A stretch of 64,000 nucleotides of DNA from Telopea speciosissima (GCF_018873765.1 NC_057916.1:13575501-13639500); one strand, 5' to 3'. Shown: positions 40,316-54,500, counted from the first letter of the stretch. Notes: a model not told the origin generated them from the sequence alone. Numbers and translations are program-made.

Positions 40316-40664
40316 TAGAGGTGTCAATCGGTTTGATTCGGTCCAGGTTTAGTTGGGCCAAATCGGTTTCAGGCCAGTACTGGGCCAAGCCAAAGCTGAA
40401 CTGATAAAGTAGATTTTGGTTTCAGCTCCAATTATATCGTTTCAGTTCGGTTTCATTTTTTCATGTATATATTTACTTTTGAAAACCCCGGTTTTTTTAT
40501 CAAGTATTTGTCTGATTCGATCGGTCCAATACAGTCAATTTTAGTTTCTGCTATTTCATCGGAAAAAAAAAAAGAGAAAGGAACCAATAACATTTGGTTG
40601 GATTCGGGTTGAATCAGTCAATATTTAATCAATCTAACCAGTTCGGGCTGGACTTTGACACCTA
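40316..40664. mobile_element. hAT-like MITE (AGAGGTGTCAA ends)
   Basis: 349 bases with inverted ends TAGAGGTGTCAA and TTTGACACCTA. The interior is rich in GGTTTCAG, TCGGTTT and CCGGTTT-like words, as in the hAT element at 8505-9297. No clean 8-bp duplication survives. Confidence 0.7.
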
Positions 40665-40999
40665 CTTATTTCCTTCCCTCTCACAGAGTCACAGGTGTGT
40701 GATGATGCCAACTCTCTTCTCAGACAAAATGTGGATCTCTTATTGAATGAATCCGTTGCCCGCCCTATCATTGGTGCAATTTCCACTAGTGTCGTGGGAA
40801 ACCTCCGCCTATAAATCGAACAATAATTTCCGGATAGAGATCTACAGCAAACCACATTTGGGGCTGTGTTCAAGTATCACCAGGCAGTTTACTTGGCACC
40901 CAAATTTAGAGCACAAGGAGACTGCATATCTCCCACCCTGCCCTATCAAAGTAGTGGCTATAATTTCAATTTTCAACCCTGAATGAGTAATATTGATGC
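40665..40999. other. Intergenic spacer
   Basis: No gene or element delimited. Confidence 0.4.
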
Positions 41000-41237
41000 T
41001 TCTTTTTTTTTTTTTTTTGGTAATAAAAAATTTTATTCATGAAAACCCCAAGGGTAAGCTACACATAAAGAATCAAACAATAACCCTGACAACCTAAAAG
41101 AAGGAAAAGAGTTATTCACACATGAGAAGCCTGGATACAGGTGCCGACGCTAGCGAGCGCGTTAGCTGCAAAATTACCCCCCCTAAGAGTATGCCGAAAG
41201 GTTGTGAAACCAATTGCTGAAGCCCTGATTTGACAGT
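41000..41237 (-). mobile_element. 5'-truncated LINE (L1-type RNase H end)
   Basis: On the minus strand the element ends in TTATTACC plus poly(A) (T run from about 41003). It is flanked by TAATATTGATGC (40988-40999) and TAATTTTGATGC (41238-41249), a 12-base target duplication with one mismatch. The minus-strand frame reads GGNFAANALASVGTCIQAS, matching the C-terminal 'REGN..AD.LA..G' of the RNase H-like domain in plant L1 ORF2. It is a dead fragment. Confidence 0.7.
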
Positions 41238-41249
41238 TAATTTTGATGC

Positions 41250-42548
41250 CACCTAATGAAATCTAATGGCAATGACGCATCTCGGGCGAGCTGACTGAGT
41301 ATTGCAATGAACAGTTCATCAGTGAAAAATTAACCACAAACGTAACCAAGTTTTTGTGCTCAATGGGAACTTGTTACATGACTAGAGCCACTTTCATTAA
41401 AATTAACTAAAGCACAAAGAACTGTTTCAATAATTCTCCAGGTGAGAAGGGAAGAACCCCTCTATAATACTAACGAAATCACAGACTCCACAGAGAACCA
41501 TTGCTTTTTAAACTCTTCAATGAAAGGCTTCCTAGGCGGCAAAACCACTGATACAGAGAAACATTAGTTCATAGTGCAACACCCAAACAAAATTTAGTGA
41601 AGCAGTACAACCCTCAAGCCTCACAAACTCCAGCCATCCTCTTTCATCTTCAGATCCTGTAGAACAAAATATGATCAATAAAATGCTATCGACGAATATT
41701 AAATGGAAGTATGCTTACTGGTTGACATATGTGACATATATAACTAGAAATTGAGCATAAATACAGTTAAGGACACTTTAGAACTTGGATGGCTGGCATA
41801 GAATGTAATTTGGACCGTAGCTTCTAAAACAATCCTTTCCCCCCCCAAAAAAAAAAAAAAAAAAAACTACAAAATACCCTCAAGAAGAAGAATAACAGTT
41901 AAATGATGAGTTGATGACTTTGGAGTTGTGACAAAGTGCCTGTGCCACCAGTAAAATGATCAGTTAGTGATACAAAACAACTAAACACAACTAAGCCTCA
42001 TCTGAACTACTTGGGAACAGGTATACAAATCCTGTTCCGCGAGCCTTCTGAATCTAGGACTAGCATTCTTGCTCATATAAATGCTATAATATCTGAAAAA
42101 ATAGATACCCTTATCCCCTGGTTATAAAAAGCATCTGGATGCATGCACAGAAGTATTTCATGATGAATATGGAATAAATTGAGGATTAACATCAGGGAAT
42201 AGACTCTGGAAAATAACTACATGGATTTTTTCAAGGTCGGTAAATGAAGGGACCTCTGGGGCCAGGAAATAGACACCAAGCACCAGGATAAAAAATATCA
42301 ATCCAATGGCTCACGGTCCACATGTTGTAGAACCTCATTCTAATTCCCTGAACACCAAAAAGACTCCAAAACACGTTAGGCTTCTCAGGGCCCATTGCAG
42401 ACTGTAGATTCCAGGTAACTTCACCAAATCCAGTGTATATCCATCTCAACCACAAACCCTATGTATTTGTAAGTACACTTATCTTAGTATCTAAGGCTGG
42501 TTTAAGTATCTCTGACAAATCAGGTTGGAGAAAGTTGAAAGTTACCGG
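41250..42548. other. Region downstream of ELP1
   Basis: Includes the ELP1 3' UTR on its right side. An A run lies at about 41848-41867. No other gene is seen. Confidence 0.45.
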
Positions 42549-45500
42549 TTAAGAAGAAAACAAGACTTTTGACTGCCATGGGATAGCTTCCAAATGAGGC
42601 AGTTCACCTCTTACTTTTTGAACGTAATGCTCCAATGTATGCCTTTTCTCATCTATATCGTCATTGGAGATTGTATCTTCAGCTAGTTTGACAGCTGCCC
42701 GTTGAGATAATTGAAAGCTATCCCCCACACGTTGCAGCTTCCTAGCAGTTTCTTCATTGCCAAGCATCACAAGGGAAACCAATAGGGATTTAAGCTCATG
42801 CTGCGCACCAGCAGTTAAGGACATGCCCTTTAAATGCTCCACCAGAGCCATCTCCTCACCAGGGCTGCAATGCTCAAACCACACCATGAGAAAGATGTGG
42901 CAGAAAAGAAACTATAATCCCATATTCAAATAGAAATAGTAAAAAGGAGAAGGAAGCATGAAGTAAATAGTCATTAATACCTTCCAGCACGGATTTTTCC
43001 TCCTTTCTTCTGATGCCTTGTTTGGCGTGCCTTGCTAGCTGTAGTTGAGCTTGTGGAAGCACTAGAACCCCTCCTTGTCCTGTTTGGTAAGTGGACACAT
43101 GTAATTATGCCAAGGTTTATTTGAAGAAACACAGAAATTGTAATAAACAGTTTCAAGATACACATAAGTTAGAGAAAACAAAAGTATATGCAGAGCAATA
43201 GGAAGAAGATAAAAAAGGAAAACTGACTACAGAAACCAAAATATATTTGAGGAATTCATGAACGCATGCTCCTCCTCGTCAAAGATTTTTGATAAAGTGG
43301 AATAATATAATAGACATCAAATGACAAATCCTTGCAATCAAATAGAATAGACACATGAAGCAAATAATGTAAGCACCAAAACAAATTCCTTGCATTGTTA
43401 AGTAAGACAGTAACTTGAGCCTTGAGATATGGAACTTCCAGCTTATCCTATTATTAAGAATTAATGAACATGATCACTGCTCCATTAGTGGGGGAGGGGG
43501 GACATTACAACAGAATAAGGATGGAATTATCCACCAAACCCAAGAGGTAGAAAGAGATGACATGGCTTTTTCCATTATGTGCATCTATACATGCATTTCT
43601 ATGTATATATATACAATTGTTAGGTTCTTAAACACACAGCACATGGCAATAATATCCTTCACTATTATCTGGATTGACCAATCGGGATCTTCCCCTGTTG
43701 TTGCAAGCATTCAAAACACTAAAGCAATCAGGAAGTAGAACAATTCTCTTATAATTCAGACTCTTAGCATCCAGAAGTTCTTGTCTTATTGCTTCTGCTT
43801 CAGAGACAAGTGATGCATTTGCTTTGATAACCTGAGACTTTGCTGCTATGAATCTCACTTATTAATGTCTAATAACCATCATACTGGTTGTTAGTGTGTC
43901 TCGGTTTGGGGGTCCATGGGTGTCCACGGACCTTGTACCATGGGATCATATCTAAAGTTCTTAGCTAGTTTATAGTTTATCTTTCCTTTTGTAATTAGGA
44001 TTTCTAGGCTTAGTTAAGTGTTTTGTTTCTATTTTAACTTTGGATGTAATAGTCTCTGACACTTAGTGAGTCAATTCTTGCTATTATAAATGTAAGGCTG
44101 TCACGATAGAGCATTCTATTCTATCACACAGCTCTCTTCTCAACTCGATCTCCTCCATCTTCTTCTTTCTCTGATTTTGATCACAGGCTATGGTATTATT
44201 TCATGGTATCCGAGCTCCTTCAATAATTATTCTCTACATCCGATTCTGGTTTTGAAAGTTTCAAAAGGTTCTTTGCTCAAGGGTTGCAGCAACCTCTGCT
44301 GCCTACTATCTCTCTTAGGCCCTAGTTGATGGTGATGATGATGTAATAGTCTTTGACACTTAGTGAGTCAATTCTTGTTATTATAAATATAGGGCTGTCA
44401 CGATAGAGCATTCTATTCTATCACACAGCTCTCTTCTCAACTCGATCTCCTCCATCTTCTTCTTTCTCTGATTTTGATCACAGGCTTTGGTATTATTTCA
44501 TGGTATCCGAGCTCCTTCAATAATTATTCTCTACATCCGATTCTGGTTTTAAAAGTCTCAAAAGGTTCTTTGTTTGAGGGTTGCAGCAACCTATGCTGCC
44601 TACTATCTCTCTTAGGCCCTAGTTGATGGTGATGATGATAAACTAGGGTCTCTAGTACCTAATCATTGATCCCCATGGAGTGAACAATCGATTGGATTCA
44701 AGGTTTCTGCAGATTGAAGCTTGCGGCAAGATTATGGATTTTTTTTTATTCCTATCGAGATCTCCAATTATTTTTCCTCCAACCAGTGGATTTCGTCTCA
44801 AGTTTTCAGGGTAGATTGACCCTACTTGGAGGCCAGCTCGATCAGAGTTTGAAGCTGATCAGCCTTGCTGATTTTATTTAATTGAAGTTCTCATCCATTC
44901 CATGTGATACCCTGTTTTGCGATTTTCAGAAATCTTCATTCTGATATTAGTTTTGATCTGTCCAGCAGATCCCCTTCAGATTTTGTGGCATTGTTGCCCT
45001 TCTAGAACACATCCTTTGATCCAGGTTTGGATCCAATCTGGCCTACGGCTTTGTGGTAATTTGATTTCTCCTCCTCAGCCTGTGATACCCTCTTTTGGGG
45101 CTATTTTTCTTAAATCGATTTATGCTATTTTTTTCTAAGGTTTTACGGTATTATTCCCTAGCTATTGTGGATCTTTCGATCCTATTTTGGTGGTTATCTG
45201 ACACCACTTCTTGCTCCTACTGATTTTCACCCAATTGTGAGTTGTTTCAAGGGTCTCTTCCGTTTTTAGTACTGCTGTTTGGTGAAGGATTTACCAATTC
45301 AGGTGCTGTTTTGAAGGGTCTGTGTCTTCTCATACTATATTGACTCATATCAGGTGCTGCTATTTGCATCGGTTAAATTTGTACATGATGGCTGATCCCA
45401 AATCTTCCACAGACAGTGTTAATGTTCAGATCACCACTATCAAACTCACTAGAGTTGCTAACTATCTGCTATGGGCTCGGGCATCAAAGTGTTATATTAA

Positions 45501-48500
45501 TGCGACAGGGAAATTGAACTATTTCCAATCTGATCCTCCATTTGTTGATTCCAAGGAACCCTCTGCTATAAAAGCCTATCGAAGAAGAAAAATTCTTCCT
45601 GCTGAAGTTTCAATCGTTCCAGATTAGTGGTAAGACCGTAAGAGGTTGATGAATGTTGAGCTCCTCTGTCATGTTCCATACCACTACAAAAAGATTGTGG
45701 AATGACTTGAAACAGGGGGACCGGTCATTGAATGAGTCCTTTAGCACTTTTAAGGGCATGACAGAGGAGCTTAATATTCATCAACCTCTTACCACTAATC
45801 TGGAACGATTGAAACTTCAGCAGGAAAAATTTCATGTTGCAAAGTTTATGGCTGGTTTAAACTCAGATTCCCAATCTGTTAAAAGTCAGTTGCGTGCTGG
45901 GGAGACAGTGTCTTCTCTTAACGAGTCCCTTGCCCATCTTCAGTGGATTGTCACTCCTTCCTAAGTTGACACCTCTCCTAAAGAAAATTCTAAATTTTTT
46001 GTTTGCCGTGGCCGAGGTTCTAACTTCTCTAGGAGAGGGCGTGGCCATGATGGTTGTAGTACAGGTGGACAGCAGGGTGACAGACCTAGCAAACAGTGTT
46101 CCTTCTGTGGGAAGCCAAATCATGCAGTTGATACATGTAGGACTAAACATGGCCAACCAGAGTTGGGTCCACAATAGCCAATACGGTTGTACCTGATGGT
46201 AAGTCTGAGGTGTCTTCAGGTGACACCGATATTGCATCCTCATCTGGAGCTTCTTCATCAAGTTCTATGTCTTGAGATGACTACAATCAATTACTCAAAC
46301 TACTCCAAAATCTTTAGACATCCACCAGCACTTCCTCATCATAGTTCAAAAACTCATCGAGATCTCGGTCGAAAATCTTGGAGATCTCAATCTGCTCGAG
46401 ACGAAACATCATACGAAATATCAAACTTGCATTGTTTCAATCGAGTTTGCGAGATTTCAATCGAGTTTTACAAAATATCTTCTCGAACACTACGACGTGG
46501 CATTCATATGTCATGCAAATGGAGGATAATGCACGTCGGCTCCATCGGACCATGAGTGGACTCGATCTAGAACGGCATAGTTCATACCAGTAGACAATCA
46601 CAAACTTATATTATTATATTGTTGGGACATAGAAGACTAGGGTATATATGACATATATATTATTCATTGTACTTGGGTTGGGTGCCTATAATATGCATTG
46701 TTCACTGTACTTTGTAGTTTCTACTAAAGTCTTTAACTATATCTTAAATAATAATTATTCAATATTATGTGTCTTCATCCATTATTGCATAATTTACTTG
46801 TTTTACAATTATGTCTCATAGCACTCAAACAATGTGTAGAATAAGCACTATTACATAAGGGTTTGACATTTACTGCCAACCAAGGGTGTAAATCAAAAAC
46901 ACCAAATTGGGAGCTTTTTTATAATTTGAAGATTTAAATATGTTTATTAAGCCTAAAACAAGCTTCCCCTAAAGTTTCGGAGCCAACTATGGTCATTTGC
47001 CCACAGAAACATCAAACTGAAATATTAAAAAAAAAAACGCATTGACTCGCCAAGATTTCGGTTGTCTCAACCTGTTCGAGACACTGAAATGAGACAAGGT
47101 TTTGAACTATGTCCCTCATCCACAGCTACCCTAGCCCACACAGGAACATCTGCATTGCTTACTACCACTTCACTCAATCCATGGATAATTGATTTAGGTA
47201 TTTCTACTCATATGACTGGTAAGTCCCAAGTTCTTTCTTCACTTCAAAAAGTTGACCATCCCTCTAGAGTCATACTTGTTGATGACTCCTCTACTCATGT
47301 GGTTGCTTCTAGATGTGTCTCCTTACCTTCTTTTCCTACATTAACCTATGTTCTTCATGTTCCTAACTTACCTTTAAATCTTTTGTTTATTAGTCAACTG
47401 ACAAAATCTTTAAATTTCTCAATCACCTTTTGTCCTACTTGTGCTTTTTAAGATCTCCAGACAAGGAAGACGATTGGTGGAGGGCATGAGAAGGATGACT
47501 CCACTACTATAGTTGCTTCTGCTACCTCTTCGTCTAACTCTCTGCTTCAGCGACATTACCGGTTGGGACATCTTTCCCTTTCCAAGCTTCAACAAATGGT
47601 TCCCAATTACAAGAAAATATCTTGTCTCGAGTGTGAAGCATGTGAGCTTGGAAAGCATCACCGTACCTCATTCCAGTCTCGTGATGCTCCTCGTAGCTCT
47701 TCCTTGTTTTCCTTGGTTCACTCCGATGTGTGGGATCCATGTTGTATCAAGAGTTAGTTAGGATTTGTCTATTTTTTACTTTTGTTGACGATCATTCTCG
47801 AATGGTGTGGTTACATCTGTTAAAACTTAAAAGATTGTTCTGGTTTTTTATCTGCTTTTAAACAGTTCTATTCTGAAATTAAGACACGGTTTGGTGTGCC
47901 AATTAAAGTCCTCCGTTTAGATAACGCTTTAAAATATACCTAACATAAAATTAATAACTTTTGTTCTACTCATGGTTTGATACATCAAACTAGTTGCTCT
48001 TATACTCCACGACAGAATGGTATTGTTGAACGGAAAAATCAGCACTTGATAGAGGTTGCATGTACTGTAATGTTTCACATGCATGTTCCCAATTATTTTG
48101 GAGTGATTCAGTTCTTACTACCTGCTATTTAATTAACAACATGCCATCTGTTGTTCTCAATAACAAATCTCCCTTTTCTATGGTGTTTCCTGTGCTTCTG
48201 TTTGGTTTGCCCCCATGGGTGTTTGGGTGTATATGTTTGGTTCATAACTTTCATCCTGGTATTGATAAGTTATCTCCGCATGCTACCAAGTGTGTGTTTC
48301 TTGGATATGCACATACTCAGAAAGGTTATAGATGTTATGATCCAATTACACATCATGTTACATTCATTGAAACCGAACCATATTTCTCTGCTGAGAGCCG
48401 ACAGATGGATGCGGATGTTTCACTTTCTCTATAGATTCTGTAGAAAACCTAGGACCTGTAACCAGTAACTTTAGAGTTTAGAGAGGAGAAAAAGAGAGAA

Positions 48501-51500
48501 GAGAAGATGGAAGAAGACTGTGTGATAGATTACCGCTCCAGCCAATGTTCCTTTTTATAATTACCTTTGGACATATTACATACTTAAAATAGAACTCTAG
48601 TCTAACTAGGAACTAAATAACTATGTCACGCTGGACTCACCCCAACTGACTCATATCTCAAATATCTCAACAGATTCTTACTCTTATTCCCCTTACTAAC
48701 TCTCACACTACTAGTTCTCCACCTAAGCAGTTGCAAGTCTACAAGCATCGTCCAAAGTCAACTTTGACAGACCAAGCTGATCCTTCGTTACCGCCCTCAA
48801 ATTCTTTAGAACCTTTGCCTAGGGATCCTCCTCCTCCTGACTTGCAAGTTGCTCTTCGTAAAGGTACTCATACTTGTACTCGTACTCAACAGTCTCGGAT
48901 TGCTTACCCAGTTTCTTAATTTGTTATCGTGTCTCATCTTCCACCTTTATTATGCAATTTTGCATTGTCTTTGTCTATTGTGCCTGTACCTACCAAGTAT
49001 AGGAAGCTTTGTTCCCTCCTAATTGGAAACATGCTATGGATGTTGAGATGGATGCCTTGTTGGACCGTCAAACTTGGTCTTTTGTTGACTTACCCCAGGA
49101 AAGGAACTTGTAAGGTGTCTTTGGGTGTACACAGTAAAGTACCTTCCAGATTGTTCAGTTGAGAACCTAAATGTTGCTTGGTTGCCAAAGGATTTACTTA
49201 GGCATATGGCGTCGACTATTTTGATTTTTGAGACCACCTCTCCAGTGGCATGTCTTAATTCTGTTCGTGTTCTTATCTCTTTGGAGGTAAATCTTGATTA
49301 GCCACTGTTTCAGCTAAATATTAAAAATGCCTTTCTTTATGGTAACCTTGACGAAGAAGTATATATGGAGCAACCTCCAGGGTATGTTGCTCAGGGAGAG
49401 AATGCGTCCAAGATATGTCTTCTTCACAAGGCTTTTTGTGGGCTTAAACAGTACCTCGTGCCTGGTTTAATAAGTTCAACAAAGTTATTGGTGGTTAGGG
49501 GTTCACTCAGTGCTTCTCTGATCACTCTGTATTCGTGCGTTGCGGGGACAAGGTCATCATTCTTGTTGTGTACGTTGATGATATTATAATTTCAGGTAAT
49601 GATTCTTCTGGCATTGAAGATGCCAAGGCATATCTCCATCGGCATTTTCAGATAAAGGACTTAGGGGTACTGAGATATTTTTTGGGGATTGAAGTCGTTC
49701 TTTGCAAGAAGGGTGTCAGCCCGTCTCAGAGGAAATATGTTCTAGATCTTCTATCCGAGATTGGTATGTTGGGGTGTAAGCCTATTCATAACCCTATGGA
49801 TCCTAATCTGAAACTTTGTGTGTGTGTAATGACAAAGAGTTTGTGAACAAACATCCGTATAGAAGACTAGTTGGAAAACTTATTTATTCAACTGTTACTC
49901 ATCCTGATATTTTCTTTGTTGTTGGAGTTTTTAGTCAATTAATAAAGAGTCCTAAACATGCTCATTGGGATGCTACTTGTCACATCTTGAGGTATATTAA
50001 AGGTGCTCCTAGCAAAGGTCTTGTTTATCGTCGCCATGGTCACATTGATATTATGGGCTATTGTGATGCTGATCGGGCCGGTGCTGCCAATGACCGTAGC
50101 TTAAGTATTGGACATCGCACCTTTGTTGGTGGTAATCTTGTGCCTTGGAAGAACAAGAACCAAACTACTTTGACTCAGTTGAGTGCCGAGGCTGAGTATA
50201 GAGCTATGGCTCATATTGTAGTAGAGTTGATGTGGTTAAAGTCTCTCATAAAAGAATTGGGGTTCTCCGTCACTAAACCTATGCAGATGTATTGTGATAA
50301 TCAAGCTGCAAATTATACTATCAGTAATCCAGTTATTCATGAGAGGATTAAGTATATTGAGGTTGATTGTCACTTCGTGAGAAACACGGTTATGCAAAAG
50401 CTTATTTTGACTCCATTTGTCAACTCCGGCAATCAACTTGGTGATATGTTCACGAAGCCACTGTTCCGGCCTGTTTCTTAGTGGTTGTTCCAAGCTGGGT
50501 ATGGGAGATACATATACTCCAGCTTGAGGGGGAGTGTTAAGAGTGTGTCTCGGTTTGGGGGTCCATGGGTGTCCATGGACCTTGTACCATGGAAACATAT
50601 CTAAAGTTCTTAGCTAGTTCATAGTTTATCTTTCCTTTTGTAATTAGGATTTCTAGGCTTAGTCAAGTGTTTTGTTTCTATTTCAACTTTGGATGTAATA
50701 GTCTTTGACTATTAGTAGACTAACTATTAAGAGTCAATTCTGGATATTTATAAATATAAGGCTGTCATGATAGAGCAATCTATTCTATCGCACAACGCTC
50801 TTCTCAAATCAATCTCCTCCATCTTCTTCTTCCTCTGATTCTGATCACAGGCTTTGTTATTATTTAACAGGCTATAGTACTAATTGCTAGCAGTTACAAG
50901 AGAAACATAAACATGAGGCAAAAGATATTATCCCCACTTCCACTTACAGCAGGCAATCTCTTATGGACAACCATCCCTGAAGATGGTTATATGCCTTAAT
51001 TTGAATCAAGCATATAACTCCGCCTTATATGGTAATAAATCCTTAAGTGCATCATATTGTTCCTCCAATATCCAAAACACCTGTAATCCCTACAATATTG
51101 GCGTCGAAGTGCGATATTAAAATCATCTGAAGGAACCATAGAGCAACTTCTTCAAATTAAAAGAAACGATGATGGATGTCACAGATCTTCATAGAATTAA
51201 GATCTTCCTGCTTAGAAGAAGCAGACACGTGTAATTCTTCATCAACCATTAAATTCAAACCAATCTACAACTGATTAGACCATAAATCAGCAGTCATACA
51301 AGCTGTAGTCTGACAATCAAAACACAGAGGAACTGCAAAATATCAAAATAATTGAAGGAAAACGATTTCTTTGGCCTTGCCATAACACTAGAAAAACATT
51401 GATGTAGAAGCAAATACCAAAGCCACAAACACATTCAAAAGAAATAAGAGAGAGCTGTGCAACAAGTCAACAACAGAATAAAGAGGCATACCCAGTGGTG

Positions 51501-54500
51501 TAGGCACTCATTCCACTGAAATTACTGCTAGTATTTGAAGCAGTTTCATCATCAACATCATCTATTGACCTGTCCTCCGACTGAAGCTTTGCTGAAAGGA
51601 GTAATCTTCTCTGTCGAACAGCTAAGTAACGTGCTAAGTACTTCCCCACCTTCTCCAGTCCTTCCTCATATTCAGAAATCAGTATTCCGGCACATTCCAG
51701 AGCTGCACACTTCACTTCTGAGATCAAATCCTCTCTCTTGTGGATAAACCCAATCCTCAAAGCCTCCTCCCATTCCCGTGCACTGATAAGGAAATGTATT
51801 CCACTGGCAACATCATCACAGTATTCGAGAGCAATTTTAGCAGCTTCTGCTGGCTTCCCTAGTGCTTGAAGTTCTTCACAGAGTTCATTCGCCAATCGTA
51901 GAGCCTCTTCCTTCCCCAATTTGAGGAGACCAGCCACTGTAAGCACCCCTTTCCAATGACCACAAGCACGATATGCCTTCAGAGCCTTCTCCAAAGAGGA
52001 ACAACACAAATAAGCTGTAGCAGCATCTTCAAAGCATTTATCACCATGGAGATGGTCTCCCCAGGCTTCAAGGATTTGTGACTTTTTGGAAGGGTCAGTG
52101 AACAGTTGAATTCCAAGTGAAAAAAGTTTAGGGTTATTTTTCATGAGGTTTATGCTATCTTCATAATAAGCATCTCCTGCTGAGACTATATTTTTAAGGG
52201 CACTCTCATATCGCTGCAGTCTAAGATCAATTTTATACTTCATAATTAGGGGTGGCATACGCTCCAGTCCCTGCAGAAAAGGAAGGAACTCCTTTGGATC
52301 CTTTTGAGAGTTCAATGCCACAATAGCTGCAAGATTCAGATCATAAAGGCCTAATGCAGCTTCATAAGCAGCTTCAGAATTTGTTAACCACAGCAGATGC
52401 TTCATAGCTTCTTCTGCAGAAGGATAAGATTTTCTTCGAGGATCATCAACTCCTAGTAGTTCCATTTCACGGACCACCTTTATCCTCTTCAGGGCTTCCA
52501 CAATAGCAGGAGGTTCACTGCGAGCCAATGTGGTCAATATGCAAAGCTCCTTTGCAGGACTTTCTGGTACCTGATCCTCTAAAGCCTCCCGTATTGCCTG
52601 CAGGACAGAAGAGATCTTGCTCTTTCCATAACATCCATCGACATTTGCTGCTTGTATATCTCTGGTGGCCTTTAGGTAAGGAAGGGATATAATGTTCCTG
52701 TACAGCTTCTCTGTAACATTTTCATTCTTTACAGAACAAACAAACTCAGTTATGTAGCTCAAATTCTTTACCTGCTTGACAAACTCATTAGCACACTCAA
52801 GAAAGTTTTGCCAGCCACAGTGGTCAACAATGATATTGAAATCAATCCGGTGCCTCCTTACCATAAGAATTGCATCTCTGAAACGCCTTTGGACCAGAGC
52901 ATTAACAATTGATGCCAGGACTAATTTTCTTGGATGTATGCATTCTAGGTTTCCACGAGTTGTTTGTAATATAACAGCAGCTGCATCTCCATGGAGAACA
53001 CCAACCAATTTGGCTCCTCTTTCCCAAATATTTATAGAGTCTCGATTTTCTTCAATGTTTCTGTTGCCAACTTTGATGAATTTTTCATATTTTGCTTCTA
53101 GATTTCCATGCAAAATGTCATCCATGTCAACAATGAAAAGTAAATCCTGTTTGGTTGTGAGAATCAAGTGTGTAATCATTTGATCAGCAGAGTTTGAGTA
53201 AAATGAGAAACCACTGCAATTGTTGCATAATATCCGGCCACTGACATGTAAGCTGCCATTATCATCAAGCCCAAAAGGCAAAGGTTTCAATACTCCATTG
53301 TCATAGACAGAAGCTATGCTCATCCAAGGGCAGGATGAAGAAAACCCAATACTGTAATCAAGCTTCTGAAGGTATGACTCTGCAGGTACCCTTGTGATGC
53401 CCAATTTTGAAGTATACTCAACAATTATTCCTCCATCTAACTGAACAAAGGCTGAGCCTCTCTTAGCAGGGTTTGGGACAATGGCTATTACTGGCCCTTC
53501 TAAGGAGAGTTGACAAGAAACTTTTGCACCCCAACCTGAGGAAGCCACTAAACCCAAGACACAATCCTCAGAGCATACAAGCTCAATCTCCTGCAAAGAG
53601 TACCCGCTCAAGTACTTTCCCTGACAATGAGTAAGTTCATTCTCACTGGAAGATGTCACCAAACAGGCATTATTAGTATCGCCAGTTTCATAGTAAGATA
53701 CACCGAGAAGAATATGCGAATCCAACCAAATGAGATGCTTCAATGACCCAAATGCCACCTCAGAAGAAGTTTCAACAAAGAATTCTTTCCCTTCCAACTC
53801 TTCCCAAGTGTCAGAAGCAGGAAATTCTACAATACAAAGGCTACCATCCGACAAACATGCCGCCATCTGGCTCTTGGAGGATTTTGAAAAGAATGCCATG
53901 TCACAAACTGCAGTGGGAAATTTCAGGTTGAATAAATACATAGGAGGTGGCATGAGTGATAAAGCCAGGGGGGTTACATGTACATTGGAGTTGTCAATAA
54001 CCAGTGCGACTGAATTCTCCATGACGGCAGTAATCCAGACAAAGTTGTAGGTTGTAATCTTGCCACCCAGAGTCCAAGAGATCAGATGCAATGGCTTCAT
54101 AGGATCCCATATGAATTTCACCCGGTCACTCTTAGGATATCTTATTTCCTGTTTCAAGTACCAATGATTGTTGCTGAAAGACCATATTTTGATGGCATCA
54201 TATCTTTCACATCTGACAACAGCACCAAGAAGATCTGAGCTGCAATTCCACTTTAGTACTTCTATTGTTGCATCCATTAGCTCATTGATGCTAAATGAGC
54301 TTCTTTCTAACCCATTTCTCTCAAAAAAAACAATCAAGGGGCCATTATTATCAGCCTTTCTGTCGAAGGCAGCTGCCACTTTTGCCCCACTTGGCATCCA
54401 GTCCAAGGCTGCTCCCATGAAAGCTTTTGCTTCTGTAACAGAATGCAATGCCCCAGAATCCCGCTCCCAAATCCTAAGTTTTTTTTGTGAGGAAGAAGAA

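Larger units (their letters stand above)
43889..50869 (+). mobile_element. Decayed Ty1/Copia retrotransposon in an ELP1 intron
   Basis: About 7.0 kb, antisense to ELP1. LTRs are at 43889-44203 and 50535-50869 (both start TGTTA and share GTGTGTCTCGGTTTGGGGGT). A tRNA-iMet-type primer site TGGTATCCGAGC follows the 5' LTR and CTTGAGGGGGAG precedes the 3' LTR. The domain order gag, CCHC, protease, integrase, reverse transcriptase, RNase H is that of Copia. The frame is broken by many stops and shifts, and three secondary changes are clear: a 297-base tandem duplication at the 5' end, an inverted duplication in gag, and nested inserts at 46341-47111 and 48439-48672. No clean 5-bp target duplication remains. 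It is inactive. Confidence 0.9.

Noticed and set aside
49816-50481. 221-residue open frame as a host RNase H gene
   Set aside because: It is the RNase H domain of the Copia element, followed directly by its purine tract and 3' LTR.
43889-50869. Copia element as an intact, active retrotransposon
   Set aside because: Multiple stops and frameshifts, DLG protease, rearranged gag, and two nested insertions.
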